This document shows positions 20,743 to 30,879 of a DNA stretch of 64,000 bases, piece after piece (positions within the stretch are counted from its first letter, which is position 1; every line of letters starts with the position of its first letter). The position numbers were made by a program, and so were the translations under genes. Below the pieces are notes generated by a model. The model did not search any database, was not told the origin of the DNA, and was given only the letters and a program-made list of their open reading frames with translations. This stretch comes from Ascarosepion bandense (taxonomy: Eukaryota; Mollusca; Cephalopoda; Sepiida; Sepiidae). Where the stretch lies: NCBI GenBank assembly GCA_037127315.1, contig JBBBDQ010001293.1, positions 2,765,001 to 2,829,000 on the forward strand, written 5' to 3'.

Positions 20743-20935
20743 GACTGACGTAAGCATCGCATAAACCATTTAACGAGCTGATGTATATAGTTGGCAGAAC
20801 AGGGTTTAGGAGACACAGCAAAAGAATAGGCAAACATTGTTAAAAATTGCGAAGGGGGGAAGTTGTGGAGAACCATGATCGTCCACATCTTGAAAGGATA
20901 AAGCGCATAGTAGAAATAGGAAAAGAATATATATT
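20743..20935 (+). pseudogene. RTE-like LINE 3' terminus, resumed
   Basis: GGAAGTTGTGGAGAACCATG and CTTGAAAGGATAAAGCGCAT are the canonical RTE-like 3' end. Upstream debris reads TLLKIAKG, as expected before it. Confidence 0.7.
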
Positions 20936-21365
20936 TTCACAATGCGATCATGTAATGCTTTTAATTTCTCTCTGCCTAGTCCATTCAGTTATTCGTTACG
21001 TTTTATAAAACAGAACCCCTTCAATGGGTAAACGCCATTGCCACCTGTTCTTAACTTGATAACTCGCACAGTCGATACCTTATTCATGTAGCTTGATCGT
21101 ATCTGAAGTGACTGGTTAATGTTTGATCCGGCCCTGCTTAATCGTGAAAATCTGACAGGTGCCACATTCGAGTGTAAGAAATCGGTCTCTATATTTCGTT
21201 TAGCACAAAAATGCTTTATTTTTTTTAAAAATATTTATTTCATGTTGATCAATTATAAAATACTTTTGCCAAACCAGTGCATTTCATATCCTTACATCAC
21301 AAATCCAGATATTAGGTGTCATATCTTATTTATGAAGTAAATAGCTTTCTCTTACGGCAAGTTGT

Positions 21366-21503
21366 GATTGCGGGCACCCCGACGTGGTGTAATGGTTAGC
21401 AAGCATGTCTCGCCAGAACATGTTAGTAGCAGTGAGTTCGATCCTCACTGGGTACCTACACTTTCGGCCTTGTGCCACATCTACGCGGCGCTTAGGAAAT
21501 TAA
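21366..21503 (+). mobile_element. tRNA-derived SINE family D with 17-bp target duplication
   Basis: A tRNA-like head (CGTGGTGTAATGGTTAGCAA, then GTGAGTTCGATCCTCACTGG) is followed by a short body (CGGCCTTGTGCCACATCTAC) and an A-rich end. Identical direct repeats CTCTTACGGCAAGTTGT at 21349-21365 and 21504-21520 mark a clean retroposition. It is 138 bp long. Confidence 0.92.
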
Positions 21504-21615
21504 CTCTTACGGCAAGTTGTCATAAATGCTAAAGGTTTGAACGTTTTGGAGAGTTAACCGTGCACGATATAGAGGTTTTTTGATGTACACGTATATCTTT
21601 TATTATCTAATCTAA

Positions 21616-21639
21616 TCTAAACTTATTTATAAATGGAAC

Positions 21640-21676
<37 letters not shown>

Positions 21677-21917
21677 GTTACCTATAGACTCCGAAATGGC
21701 TGAACCGAATTTCTTTAAAATTTACACAGTTGTACTATAAGCGTCTGTGAGTGTTCTTAGCTAGGTTTTGTGTGGAAGTACCCCCGATAAATATCGAAAA
21801 TCGATAATTGAAAAAATCGGGTTATAGAAAAAGTGGTCTGATTTTAATCAAATTTGATACACTCATAGACAAAGACATAAGAAACGATATTCAGATATGC
21901 AATAGCGCAGAAAATCG

Positions 21918-21973
<56 letters not shown>

Positions 21974-22357
21974 GCAAGATGTTTGTATGTGTGTCTGTTT
22001 ATCTGCCTGTATGTCTGTATTTTTTTTTAGTCCTCTTATTTTAGTTTTTGCTTCGGGTTTGGCTCTAAGTAGGTATAATTGTAGTTATTATTCTCAGCCA
22101 TGATACCATTTACTCAGAGAACTTATTTAGCCTTCAAAATTCAGTTTCCGACGAAAAAACTTATTTGATATCGATACCAGGAAATCAAAATTTGACTTAC
22201 ATCCATTCATTTTTCTTTCAGTCTACGGTTTCGCTTTAACTGGAAACAACTATTGCTCTTTAGTTTTCCTGCCAACATCTAAAGAGACTGAGCTCCAGAC
22301 CATGAATTAGTTTTAAACCTTTCATTACATCCGAGCAACGCCGGGCTATACTGCTAG
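21616..22357 (+). mobile_element. Non-autonomous Helitron, family 2, copy 2
   Basis: The same ends as copy 1: A|TCTAAACTTATTTATAAATG and CAACGCCGGGCTATACTGCTAG|T. Internal GT and AT microsatellites (21640-21674, 21922-21968) are longer than in copy 1, which accounts for the 742-bp length. Confidence 0.87.
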
Positions 22358-22479
22358 TATCAATATTAAAGTTTTGGATGAATGGAAGTAATGAGTTATA
22401 ATTAGTTCTTTCATAATTGGCAGAATTTGTTGCACGACTATATCACAAGTTGAATTCTTTCTAAAGTCTGGTGGCTTAT

Positions 22480-22738
22480 GTAGGCACATGACCGAGTGGT
22501 TAGAACGTTCGCTGTTTAACCATACGTCCAGTGTTCGAATCTCACCGAGTTTGATTCGAGAGTGAGCTGATTTCTTGATAATATTAGCCTGGGAAGTGCA
22601 ATCACAGAGTGCCTGAAAGCCTTCCCGAAGTCTTGTGCGTGAAATTGGGAGGATCGAACGGTTTGGGTACCGAAGATGATTGTGCTAGCGTGAAATTACA
22701 AAACAACGTGGTCGGGTCTTCAAACTTGATCACTTCTT
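22480..22738 (+). mobile_element. tRNA-derived SINE family C
   Basis: The head GCACATGACCGAGTGGTTAG (A box) with GTGTTCGAATCTCAC (B box) is followed by a body with GATTTCTTGATAATATTAGC, GGGAGGATCGAACGG and TGCTAGCGTGAAATTACAAA. A degraded copy is at 9325-9555. Confidence 0.75.
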
Positions 22739-23059
22739 GAATTTATAACTCAGTATGTTTGCAGTATAAACCACATACTTCTGTGTGTTTTGAACAAATA
22801 CATATAGACCTGAGCATGCATCTGCAAAAGGGATTAGTGTGTGCTCGGGAACGATTAGCCAGTCATTATAATTTTATAGTGATACCACCAAATTTTGAAA
22901 TTAAACGTGAAACTCGATTGACACATTGTCAAATATTTTCTACCGATCATAATCAGATATTTCCACTATTAGTTTTTTTTATTGAAATTAGTATTACCTG
23001 GCCAAGACGAGCCTTGGGTGTTAGTTCAAAATTAATATATGCTTGATCCGCAAGTGACA

Positions 23060-23340
23060 ATCTCTATAATAGATTACCACTAGTTCTGGAGGCGGCTGGA
23101 GTTAAAAACTTTTGTACGGCTACCAAACCCAGTTTAAACTCGGACCTGTGCCATTCGATGAGGAAGTTTTGGCGTAGTAAGAGGTCATATCATTTTACTA
23201 TTGAAATGGGTAGATGTAACTATGCTAACAGTTTCTTCTCTCGTACTTTTCTTTTGTGGAACTCTCTTCCGGCTTATTGCTTCTCAGTCAAATTTTATTT
23301 TCGGAAATTGATTGCCAATTGTTATCTTCTGTCTTTTTAA
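23060..23340 (+). pseudogene. CR1/Jockey-like LINE ORF2 C-terminus
   Basis: The plus frame from 23158 reads SKRSYHFTIEMGRCNYANSF then SRTFLLWNSLPAY, the conserved C-terminal block (TVKxxKCxxNFYxxSFFPRTxxLWNSLP). It is open to the stop at 23340. Upstream sequence is not alignable by eye. Confidence 0.75.
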
Positions 23341-23384
23341 TTCTTGTTCTTTTATTGTTATTTCTCATTAATATGATAATAGGA

Positions 23385-23690
23385 TGTGCGTTGTGGTGCA
23401 TTGGATATCGGCTCGGAACGAGAAATCGGCGAGCCGAGTTCGAATTCCAGTTGAATCCATTTTATTCACTTACGCGCAAATACCCTTGGGAAAGGTATTA
23501 ATCCGTCTCTTCCAGTTATGGGTTAAATAGCAGGACAGATTGGGTTCTATAGCCTTTGTCGGCAACCAGTTTACCGCGGAAAGCAATGGCAAACTACTGC
23601 GGGATAATCTTCTGCCCAGTCAGTCATGTCTCTTTCGAGACATGATCGCCCAAGCGTGTATCATGTATGGCACTTAACTAACTGACTGAT
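23385..23690 (+). mobile_element. SINE family A, full length, well preserved
   Basis: GTGCGTTGTGGTGCATTGGA begins the head; the B box is GAGTTCGAATTCC. The core ACGCGCAAATACCCTTGGGA and the perfect palindrome CATGTCTCTTTCGAGACATG near the 3' end are all intact. This is the best reference copy in the window. Confidence 0.93.
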
Positions 23691-24002
23691 TCATTAATAG
23701 TATTTTTCTCATGTGGAAAAACTTGCATCTTAGTGGTTTAATGTCTTGCTTCGGTTGAAAAGATTAAAACCTTTCTCTCTATATATATGTATTTATGGAA
23801 TTTTAACAGTCACTTTAAATGTGATGCTTCAAAAATCAGAAGTAAAGTGATTGAATTGCATTAGGAAATAATAAGAGAAAACTTACTGACTGGATTTTGG
23901 AGGCCATGGCTCTCCACTCCTTTATTCGTATATATTATACGTTAATTGTCATGTTTTCTTGGGAAAATAGGGTAGCGTTTACTGCTTATCTTCTAACAGT
24001 TT

Positions 24003-24220
24003 TATAACGTAAATACCCATGAGAAAGGTATTAATCTGTCTCTTCCCTTCAGCTATGGGTCATATAACAGGACAGATTAAGTTCTATAACTTTTGTTAGC
24101 AACCAGCCTACTGCAGAATATAATGCCAACGAATTGCGAGAAAATTTTCTGCCCAGTCAGTCATATCTTTTTCGAAACAAGATCATTCAAGCGTGTAACA
24201 CATATGATACCTAACTGAAT
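24003..24220 (+). mobile_element. SINE family A, 5'-truncated
   Basis: It starts inside the core (CGTAAATACCCATGAGAAAG) and continues to the 3' end (GATCATTCAAGCGTGTAACA). The head is missing. Confidence 0.82.
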
Positions 24221-24615
24221 ACTTTGCTTAACTTTTAGAAGGCATCTTTCTTTATCCAAATGCTCCTTGAGATTTCAGTATCACCCTGCCCGTCTTCTGT
24301 TAATGCACTTTCGAAGTAATTAAATTGTATTTGTTTGATTTTGTTATCATGTTTTTGTAACTTCATATTGGGGTGCTATATTTGCTATCATCCATATAGA
24401 CCGTCTTTTTGCAATGTATGTTTAATCTTTTATTCTTTCTTTCCTTCATTATCTTCTGTAGTTGTTTTTTTTTTTTTGTTTTTTAATTTCTGCCTGTGTC
24501 TACTACCGTGTAAACTGAATATCTTTTAGATTGTGACCGCCAATAATGAACCCTGGTAGGACATCCGATTTTCTCAGGATCGCCCTACTGCAAAGTTTAA
24601 ATAAGTACACTAAGA
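24221..24615 (-). pseudogene. RTE-like LINE, RT region, inverted
   Basis: TACTTTGCTTAACTTTTAGA, TTGTGACCGCCAATAATGAA and CCCTACTGCAAAGTTTAAAT are the inverted landmarks also found at 27.0-27.5, 32.1-32.5 and 48.5-48.9 kb. Frames are too broken for a continuous translation. Confidence 0.65.
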
Positions 24616-25900
24616 CACCTTCATTTCTTAAACCCCTAAGGTTAGTATAGGAAAATTATTTCTTTTACCTGATTTCAAAGTGATTTTAACATGATTTGCA
24701 TGTATTTATTCATTTTTTAGTGTGCGAGAAAAGTGAATATGCTTATCTGCGAGTCTTCACGTATGCATCTCGAAATTTATTTAAAATAATCATTGAAACG
24801 CATTATACGTTTGTGTACGATTTACAGTAGTCGCTACTAATAGTCCACATATATATATACACACGCACTTCTGTGTACACTCAACGGCCGACACAGTAAC
24901 AGCTTGAATGCACCCATGTTTAGCATAAACAGCTTAAAACGATCTTATCCAAGAGCGAAATGCATGTAACACCTCAAAGGAGAAAATATTATTACCTTCA
25001 TGAAGGAGCCCACCTGGAGTTACAGGTGTTCGACCAATTTGAAGAAAAATGAACAATGAAATAAAAAAAAAATGTTTACAAAAGAATAAAGAAAAAGAAG
25101 GGAAATAAAATTGTATAAGGTGGAAAGTGAAGAAAAGTATCAAATAAATTGTTAAAAAACGACAATAAAGAAGTCAGATACAAATTTAACCCTTTTTTTT
25201 TTGTTCGTACGTTTAACTCAGATTTTGAGTGGGAGATAAAAGTGCATTCACTGGTGTTGACATGATTGTGTATTTTTTTGTTTTGTTTTTGCAAATTGAT
25301 GTTTTTGGGTAGAAAATTAAGAAAAATAATGACAAAAAAAAAAAAAATGAGAAATTAAATTTTCCAGAGAATAATTTAAAGAAAGAGCGAAAGAGCTGGA
25401 ATGGAACTAAGCAGTAGCAGGCAAAATAATATTTCTTTTAGACGCTCGTATATTCAAAATTTACAAATACTAGTTTGAGAGATTATATCAGTATATATTA
25501 TTAATAAAGGAATACGTCCAACTCCGAAACGAAATCAAAACAGATTTTCATATATTTTACACCGTTTGATTAATTGCTGTTACTAACTAACCAAGAAACA
25601 GAACATTTGAAGAAAAGCACTATCATCATCATCATCATGCTACTCACGTTTCACTTGTTTCCATTCACGCTGGCTGCGTTTCATTCATTTTCACTTGCTG
25701 ATTAACAGTACAGCCTTTTTTTTCAAGACCTGTATTTTTTTTTATATTTTTTACATATATGCAATTTTTAAACATCACGATGAAAACAGGCATACTGTAA
25801 AATTATTGTTGCACATTATTAAACACTGTCTTTTTATTTTGTTTTAAATCGCTCTCTTCTCTAAGAATTCTAATTGAAACAAACTACTAAGAATAACATT
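24616..25900. other. AT-rich DNA without recognised gene
   Basis: Only short homopolymer runs and a (ATC)n tract near 25622-25638 stand out. A possible minus-strand acceptor/donor pair lies near 25000-25025 but is too short to call. Confidence 0.5.
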
Positions 25901-26045
25901 TTTGAGTGTTCTGTTTTACAAGTTGCAATAAAAGAAATATGTGGAGATTGTGTCGGTTAACGGCAACCAATGTGGAATAGTGCCGAGTTCAAATTTCAGA
26001 GATATCAGTTTCCTAAGAAAGGCAATGATTATATCTCTTACACGT

Positions 26046-26065
26046 TTATTATTATTATTATTATT

Positions 26066-26106
<41 letters not shown>
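26046..26106. repeat. Palindromic (TTA)n-(TAA)n tract
   Basis: About eight TTA/ATT units turn directly into about twelve AAT units, making a perfect AT hairpin without a loop. A similar structure is at 50330-50392. Confidence 0.97.
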
Positions 26107-26107
<1 letters not shown>

Positions 26108-26699
26108 GATTGCAATAATGAAATAAAATCGTATTCTTTTTGGGTGATCGCGTTCCCAACAACCGTTACACGTGACGTCATGTCGGATAATTTTAAACTT
26201 CTCAAAGAATACCAAAATGTAGCAAAAGAGATTCTGCCTACTACACATACACCATATTGGTTCTTGAAAAAGACTGAGATAGATGAAATTACTTGAACAA
26301 AACAATAACACAATATGAACTTAGGATAGATTAATCAAGAATTTCTAGAACAAAACTCAACACCTTATTCGAAAAAATACAATAAAAAACGTTTTCTATT
26401 TTGATGTAAATTGCAAGAACTCTTGAGAAAGAAACAAAATTTGATCTTTATCAAACGGTGTGGAAACATTGTAGCTACTTCATGTTTTTAGTTGGGATGT
26501 CAGCAAAATATCGTGTTATACACATTTAATGTGTTTTTATATTCGCTGCCTTTATTGAGGTAAACATTATCATGATTTCTATCAAGCCGAAATTAATACG
26601 CGAGAAGAAAAGTTTATTACAATAAAATCCAAAAAGTATCTGCAATGTTAGTAGTCCTGACTTTGCAGACAGGCTGAAGTCACCTTTCCATCGTAATGC

Positions 26700-27560
26700 G
26701 TTGCTTTCATGTGCCTTTTTCTAAAGTAATTTCATGGTAATTCTTCTGATGAGATTTCTTCTATAGTGCGTAGACTTTATGAAGATGGAGGAGAAAATGG
26801 CTTTCTCCTTCCTCGTGACATATCCAAGGAAACTTAACTGTGCCTTCCTGATATTAAGTTTTAGATTTCTTCTCGTTTGCATCCTTTCCAATGACTCATC
26901 GTTGCTCACATGTTTGGTCCATCGTATCTGCAGCATCCTTCTGTAGAACAACATTTCTGTTGCTTCGAGTTTCTCCTTCATCTTTGAAGAGATTGTCTAA
27001 CATTCGTTACCATATAGGAGGACAGGTATTACATAACAGTCCGGCACTTTTTTCTTTATCTCCAATGAGATTTTTCTGTCTCTCGTTACTCTGGTTAGCT
27101 TTTGAAATGCGTTCTTGGCCATTCCAATGCGTCTTTGGATCTCAGTGTCGTAGTTTCCATCCTCTGTCAGAACGTTTCCAAGTTTTTTTTTAAGTTTATT
27201 TACTTGTTTGATTTTAGTTTTTTTAGACCTGTGGTTGGCATTTTGGGGTCTCTTTTTTCTGATGACTATACATTCAGGTTTTTTAGGTTTACTCTCAAGT
27301 CTTGAGTCTAGCATTTTCGTGCTACCTCATGTAGGTGGTTCAGCATTTTCTTTTCGTGTCTGATATCAGTACCGTATTTTATATTGTTGAGATTGTGGCC
27401 GCCAATGACAAATCCTTACAAGGATTTTATCTCTTTTAGAATTGTTTTACTGCACAGGTTGAACAGATCCGGTGAGAAAATATATTCTTGTCTTACGCCC
27501 CTTTCTATTTTTGTATACCTGCTGAATTCAGTTCCTGTCTGTATGTAAGCGGTTTGTTGC
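26700..27560 (-). pseudogene. RTE-like LINE reverse transcriptase C-terminal region
   Basis: This is the best RTE-like copy. The minus strand 27314-26997 is open for 105 codons, with PECIVIRKKRPQ, KLGNVLTEDGNYDTEIQRR, GMAKNAFQKL and VIPVLLYGNEC. After a frameshift, 26981-26721 continues with KLEATEMLFYRRMLQIRWTK, HVSNDESL and LNIRKAQLSFLGYV. These blocks follow the RT thumb region in RTE-like endonuclease/reverse-transcriptase proteins. Upstream (to about 27560) more RT debris includes the inverted ATTGTGGCCGCCAATGACAA block. The YADD catalytic box is not present. Confidence 0.88.
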
Positions 27561-27639
27561 CAATATAGGTTACTTGATTATTCTAATATCTTTCTCAAAA
27601 ACGTCATGGCTGCCGAGCTTCTCCAAGAAGTCCTTGTGG

Positions 27640-28045
27640 CGTACTTAAAGCATAAAAGTTCCAAAAGCCAAGCAACGTATTAAGAAACAGAAACTTTGTG
27701 AGAAACAAAGAACACTGAATTCTTACATGATAACCGCCTTCCTTTAAGGCAGTGAATATTAAACAATCTCCGCGAAGATAAAGAAGAGACTTGAAATAAA
27801 AGAAAATTGGGTTTACAGAAGGATGCTGAGAATGCATGAACCGGAAATGTGAGCAACGACCAAATTTTAGCAAGAAAATAAAAACAAAAAGCAATTTTAT
27901 ACTTAACATCAGGAAGAGACAAAGGAGATCTCAAGTGCTCAAATTGAAAAAGAAGGCCTAGAAAATTTAATACTCACAGGAAACATTGAAAACAAGAAGG
28001 CAGAGAAAAAAGGAAAACAATGCATAACATGATTAATGAGTATTT
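27640..28045 (+). pseudogene. RTE-like LINE, C-terminal region, degraded
   Basis: Plus-strand debris gives AGAAGAGACTTGAAATAAAA, AGAAGGATGCTGAGAATGCA (RRMLRM), TTAACATCAGGAAGAGACAA (LNIRKRQ) and AAGAAGGCCTAGAAAATTTA (EGLENL). It is head-to-head with the minus-strand copy ending at 27560. Confidence 0.7.
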
Positions 28046-28079
28046 GTTCATATTTCTGACCTGAGGTAGTATTTACATT

Positions 28080-28235
28080 ATTCGTAAAGCCTCAATCGGA
28101 AGTCATGACTTATCTCCCTCTAATCCTGCAAATTACTTGTTCACCACTGCTGTAGCCTGGTATTGAACTTACAACTCTTTGGGTCAAGTCACAGGAACTA
28201 ACCAACATCTATATCCACTGGACCATGTATCCTTC
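28080..28235 (-). mobile_element. tRNA-derived SINE family E, minus copy
   Basis: On the minus strand a tRNA-like head (ATGGTCCAGTGGATATAGAT, then TAAGTTCAATACCAGG) passes into TGAACAAGTAATTTGCAGGA. The body is cut off after about 70 bases at its junction with other sequence near 28080. Confidence 0.7.
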
Positions 28236-28425
28236 AGTAGTGAAGAAGTAACTTGCAGGGTTAAAGGGAGATAGCTCATGATTTCCAATCGAGGCTTTGC
28301 GCAAGGAATGAGGATGATGTACCCCAGTGATTATAATAAAGGGTTTGGTTCGAAATTCCTAGCACCTGAAGAAGGCCGGAGCGTAAAACGGTTGAAACGT
28401 CGTACAACAAAGATGAGGAAACGTT
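28230..28425 (+). mobile_element. tRNA-derived SINE family E, plus copy, headless
   Basis: AGTGAAGAAGTAACTTGCAG through AATAAAGGGTTTGGTTC to GCACCTGAAGAAGGCCGGAG and GGTTGAAACGTCG is the family E body and tail. The first 70 bases mirror 28087-28160, giving a ~70-bp-arm palindrome around the tRNA head of the minus copy. Confidence 0.7.
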
Positions 28426-28545
28426 TTTGCAAAAAAAGATGAGGACAATAGTCCCATTAATGATTCATGAGATTGAGTATATGGATCGCGGAATGAGGTT
28501 TAGGATAGATAACAAAAATACAAAATTTATTATTCGTTACAAAGA

Positions 28546-28610
28546 ACTGAATATTGTGGAGAGCCATGATCAACTCCGTCTTAAAGGGGTACGTCATATG
28601 AAAAAGTTAA
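28546..28610 (+). repeat. RTE-like LINE 3' terminus
   Basis: AATATTGTGGAGAGCCATGA then TCTTAAAGGGGTACGTCATA matches the RTE-like 3' end. It probably belongs to the plus-strand copy at 27.64-28.05 kb, separated by the SINE E pair. Confidence 0.65.
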
Positions 28611-28734
28611 TGAAATTCAATTATCGCAAGTCATTGTTGGTTTCGGTTGGAATCATAAAAATTCATACATTTGTCGTTACTGTACTGATTTTTCTTCCCT
28701 TTATTTTTCTTCTGAATATTTTTTTCTCCTAATT

Positions 28735-29070
28735 TCAGCCTCATATTTTTTTTTGCCTTATTTTATTTTCTTTCCTTCTAATGATTTGTATTCCCGCATT
28801 TTCCTTGCGACTGTTTTTGTTTTTGTTCTTTTGTCACCATGAATTATTTTTCTACATCATGCAAGTGCAGACATGCTTTTCGAGCAGCCCCACACACTTG
28901 CAGAAATCTGATAGTCATTTTGTTATTGACGTCAAATGTCTCTTGTAAATTAAAGAAGTTAGTTTATTACAATTTTAACTGTTTGGACATGTAAATTTCC
29001 TTACATTGTTTCAGGAGATACGGAGGGTAATGTCAAAAGATTCTCGCGTTTAACATAAACAGATTTACTC
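28735..29070. other. AT-rich DNA without recognised feature
   Basis: T-rich stretches only; no repeat motif was recognised. Confidence 0.45.
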
Positions 29071-29079
29071 GTAATATAT

Positions 29080-29282
29080 TGCCATTTCAATCTGCATTAG
29101 ACTGGTTGTCAGCCATGGCTGTAGAACCCTATCTGTTCTGCTATTTAACCATTAGCTAGAGGAAGAACAGATGGTTAATACTTTTCACACAGTTATTTGT
29201 GCATAAGTGAATTCAACTGGAATTCGAACTAGACTCTCCGATTGTCTCGTTTTGGGCCGTGATCCACTACCCCACAACAGAC
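29080..29282 (-). mobile_element. SINE family A, 3'-truncated
   Basis: On the minus strand the head GTTGTGGGGTAGTGGATCAC, GAGTTCGAATTCC-like B box complement (GGAATTCGAACTAGAC) and core are present. The terminal CATGTCTC palindrome is missing. Confidence 0.8.
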
Positions 29283-30118
29283 ATACTTGACGTATTGTTT
29301 AATTATGTCTTGTTTTCACCTCACCCACTGTTATTTCAGAAACGCCCAAATTTAGTTTATTCTCCTCTTTTTATCAACCTAGCCGTTTATTTAGACTCTT
29401 CTCTTCTTGTTGCGAAAAACAAAAAGAAAGAACTTTGAATGAATATACCAACATGCCCTTTAATTTATCTACCTAATTTAGTATTTCATACAAGGTTACT
29501 TGTATAATCTATAACAAGATCATACACGTTTGATAGTCAGTTTATGTTATGTTAGTAAATATTCGCAATAGAGATCAATGTATATTTCGATTGCTTTTCC
29601 GAACTAACAACTATTATTCTTGATGTTTCTCTTCTTTTGCACTTTCTACCAACCTTGAACGTTTATTCCAACTTCATCCCACGAATTCTTTTCTGAAAAC
29701 AGTTTAATATTGAATTCATTTTCGAAACTATTCTTTTATTCCAACCTAATCCTCTACTGAGGATTTAAAAGCACTCATATAGTCTATTTCCTTCAATAAA
29801 CATCTTCTAATTAGTATCTTCTTTTTCTGTTTCTTCTGTAGATTTGAATTTCGTTTATGATTTCATGTCTACATTATCGTTCTTAGGAAAGCCATGAATA
29901 TATTTCGGCGTGACTTATGATAAGTCGCCATTTATAGTAAATATTATATTCCCACTGGTAAGTAAAGAGCATTGTAGGCCAGTGTAGGTCAGTGTGTAGA
30001 TATAAATTGCCCTTACATAATTATTTGCGCTGTAAATAGCATCAGTAGGATTCGTGGTGGGTGTAACAGCTGAAATCACCGTTCCTGGGTATATGTGCTG
30101 TGTTCCTTCAGACCTCAA
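29283..30118. other. AT-rich DNA without recognised feature
   Basis: No supported ORF, repeat unit or RNA gene was recognised. The 67-codon minus frame at 29915-30118 ends at the 5S-like sequence and has no supporting feature. Confidence 0.45.
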
Positions 30119-30119
30119 A

Positions 30120-30257
30120 GCTTACAACCACATCACGCTGAAAATACCGGTTCCCGTGTGATTAGCGAAGTTAAGCAATGTTCATTGTGTACATGAGTAA
30201 CTGCTATAAACTTGGATGTGTAATGGATAATGTTATGTCGGGTTCGTTATATTTCAC
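30120..30257 (+). mobile_element. 5S rRNA-headed compound SINE (family B), copy D, 5' part
   Basis: GCTTACAACCACATCACGCT, ACCGGTTCCCGTGTGATTAG and CGAAGTTAAGCAATG are the 5' two thirds of a 5S copy. The region from the C box on is shortened. The tRNA-like GTGTAATGGATAATG and GGGTTCGTTATATTTC follow. The SINE is interrupted at about 30257. Confidence 0.75.
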
Positions 30258-30540
30258 TTTTTGTTGTGGGTGAGGATCCAAATGACCTCTCAGTTGTGTA
30301 TCTATCCTCAAAGACAGTGCGGCTCAGTTGTATCTCTCTCCGAGGACAGGCATGCAATTGAGAAAAGTTATTCTGTGAGATACCCGGTCCCGAGGCCGCG
30401 GCACCTCATTGCACCAGAGGGGTGGACCAGTGCTCCTCACCGGGGCAAGCGCGACCGGCAGTTGCGGAAACTGGGCAATCGGGCTCTCCACATTAAACCT
30501 TGACCTTGTATCGCATCCGCTTCCTAGTGGAGGGAAGAGG
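30258..30540 (+). other. GC-rich insert splitting the compound SINE
   Basis: About 283 bases lie between GTTATATTT and TATTTTAATTACGC, which are contiguous in other family B copies. The insert is markedly GC-richer than its surroundings (for example CCCGAGGCCGCGGCACC and CGGGGCAAGCGCGACCGG). It carries an 80-codon open frame of no recognised family. A possible short target duplication (ATATTT/ATATTTT) flanks it. Confidence 0.55.
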
Positions 30541-30740
30541 TAAATATTTTAATTACGCTCAAATACCGTTGCGAAATTCATAAATCCACTTCTTCTCCTC
30601 CCAGTTATGGGTTATTTAGTAATGATTGTATCACTAACTCAGTATTATTTCCAAATGGAATGCTTACAATCTAAAAAGAGAAAAGAATCTGGCTTTGCAA
30701 TAGATTGATAACCTGTAGAAATCGAATTAATCAAATCTGA
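30541..30740 (+). mobile_element. 5S rRNA-headed compound SINE (family B), copy D, 3' part
   Basis: ATTACGCTCAAATACCGTTG, CCCAGTTATGGGTTATTTAG and the family B tail GTAATGATTGTATCACTAAC ... CAATCTAAAAAGAG match the copy at 36.9-37.2 kb. Confidence 0.78.
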
Positions 30741-30879
30741 TCCTCGGTGAAATAAATCGATTACAATTTTTAAAATCCCAATAATAAAAATAATATTAAA
30801 AGTGGCAAGCAATAAGAAAAAGAGGGATATACAAAGAAATCGTTTATTATTTGAACATCATATTTTAAGTTCTGTGTCT

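Noticed and set aside
21376..21460. Functional tRNA gene
   Set aside because: The A and B boxes fit, but the acceptor stem does not pair, there is a SINE body and A-rich end, and a 17-base target duplication surrounds the unit.
22759..23046. 95-codon plus-strand frame as a host exon
   Set aside because: Composition is AT-driven, no splice-like border or conserved block was found, and it lies between SINE C and a CR1-like fragment.
25000..25025. Possible 18-base micro-exon on the minus strand (AACTCCAG before, GTAATA after)
   Set aside because: AG/GT pairs at this distance are expected often by chance; no coding neighbour or similarity supports it.
25916..26313. 131- and 108-codon frames around the trinucleotide repeat
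   Set aside because: Length comes from the IIIIII/NNNNNN translation of (TTA)n/(AAT)n; no conserved sequence flanks it.
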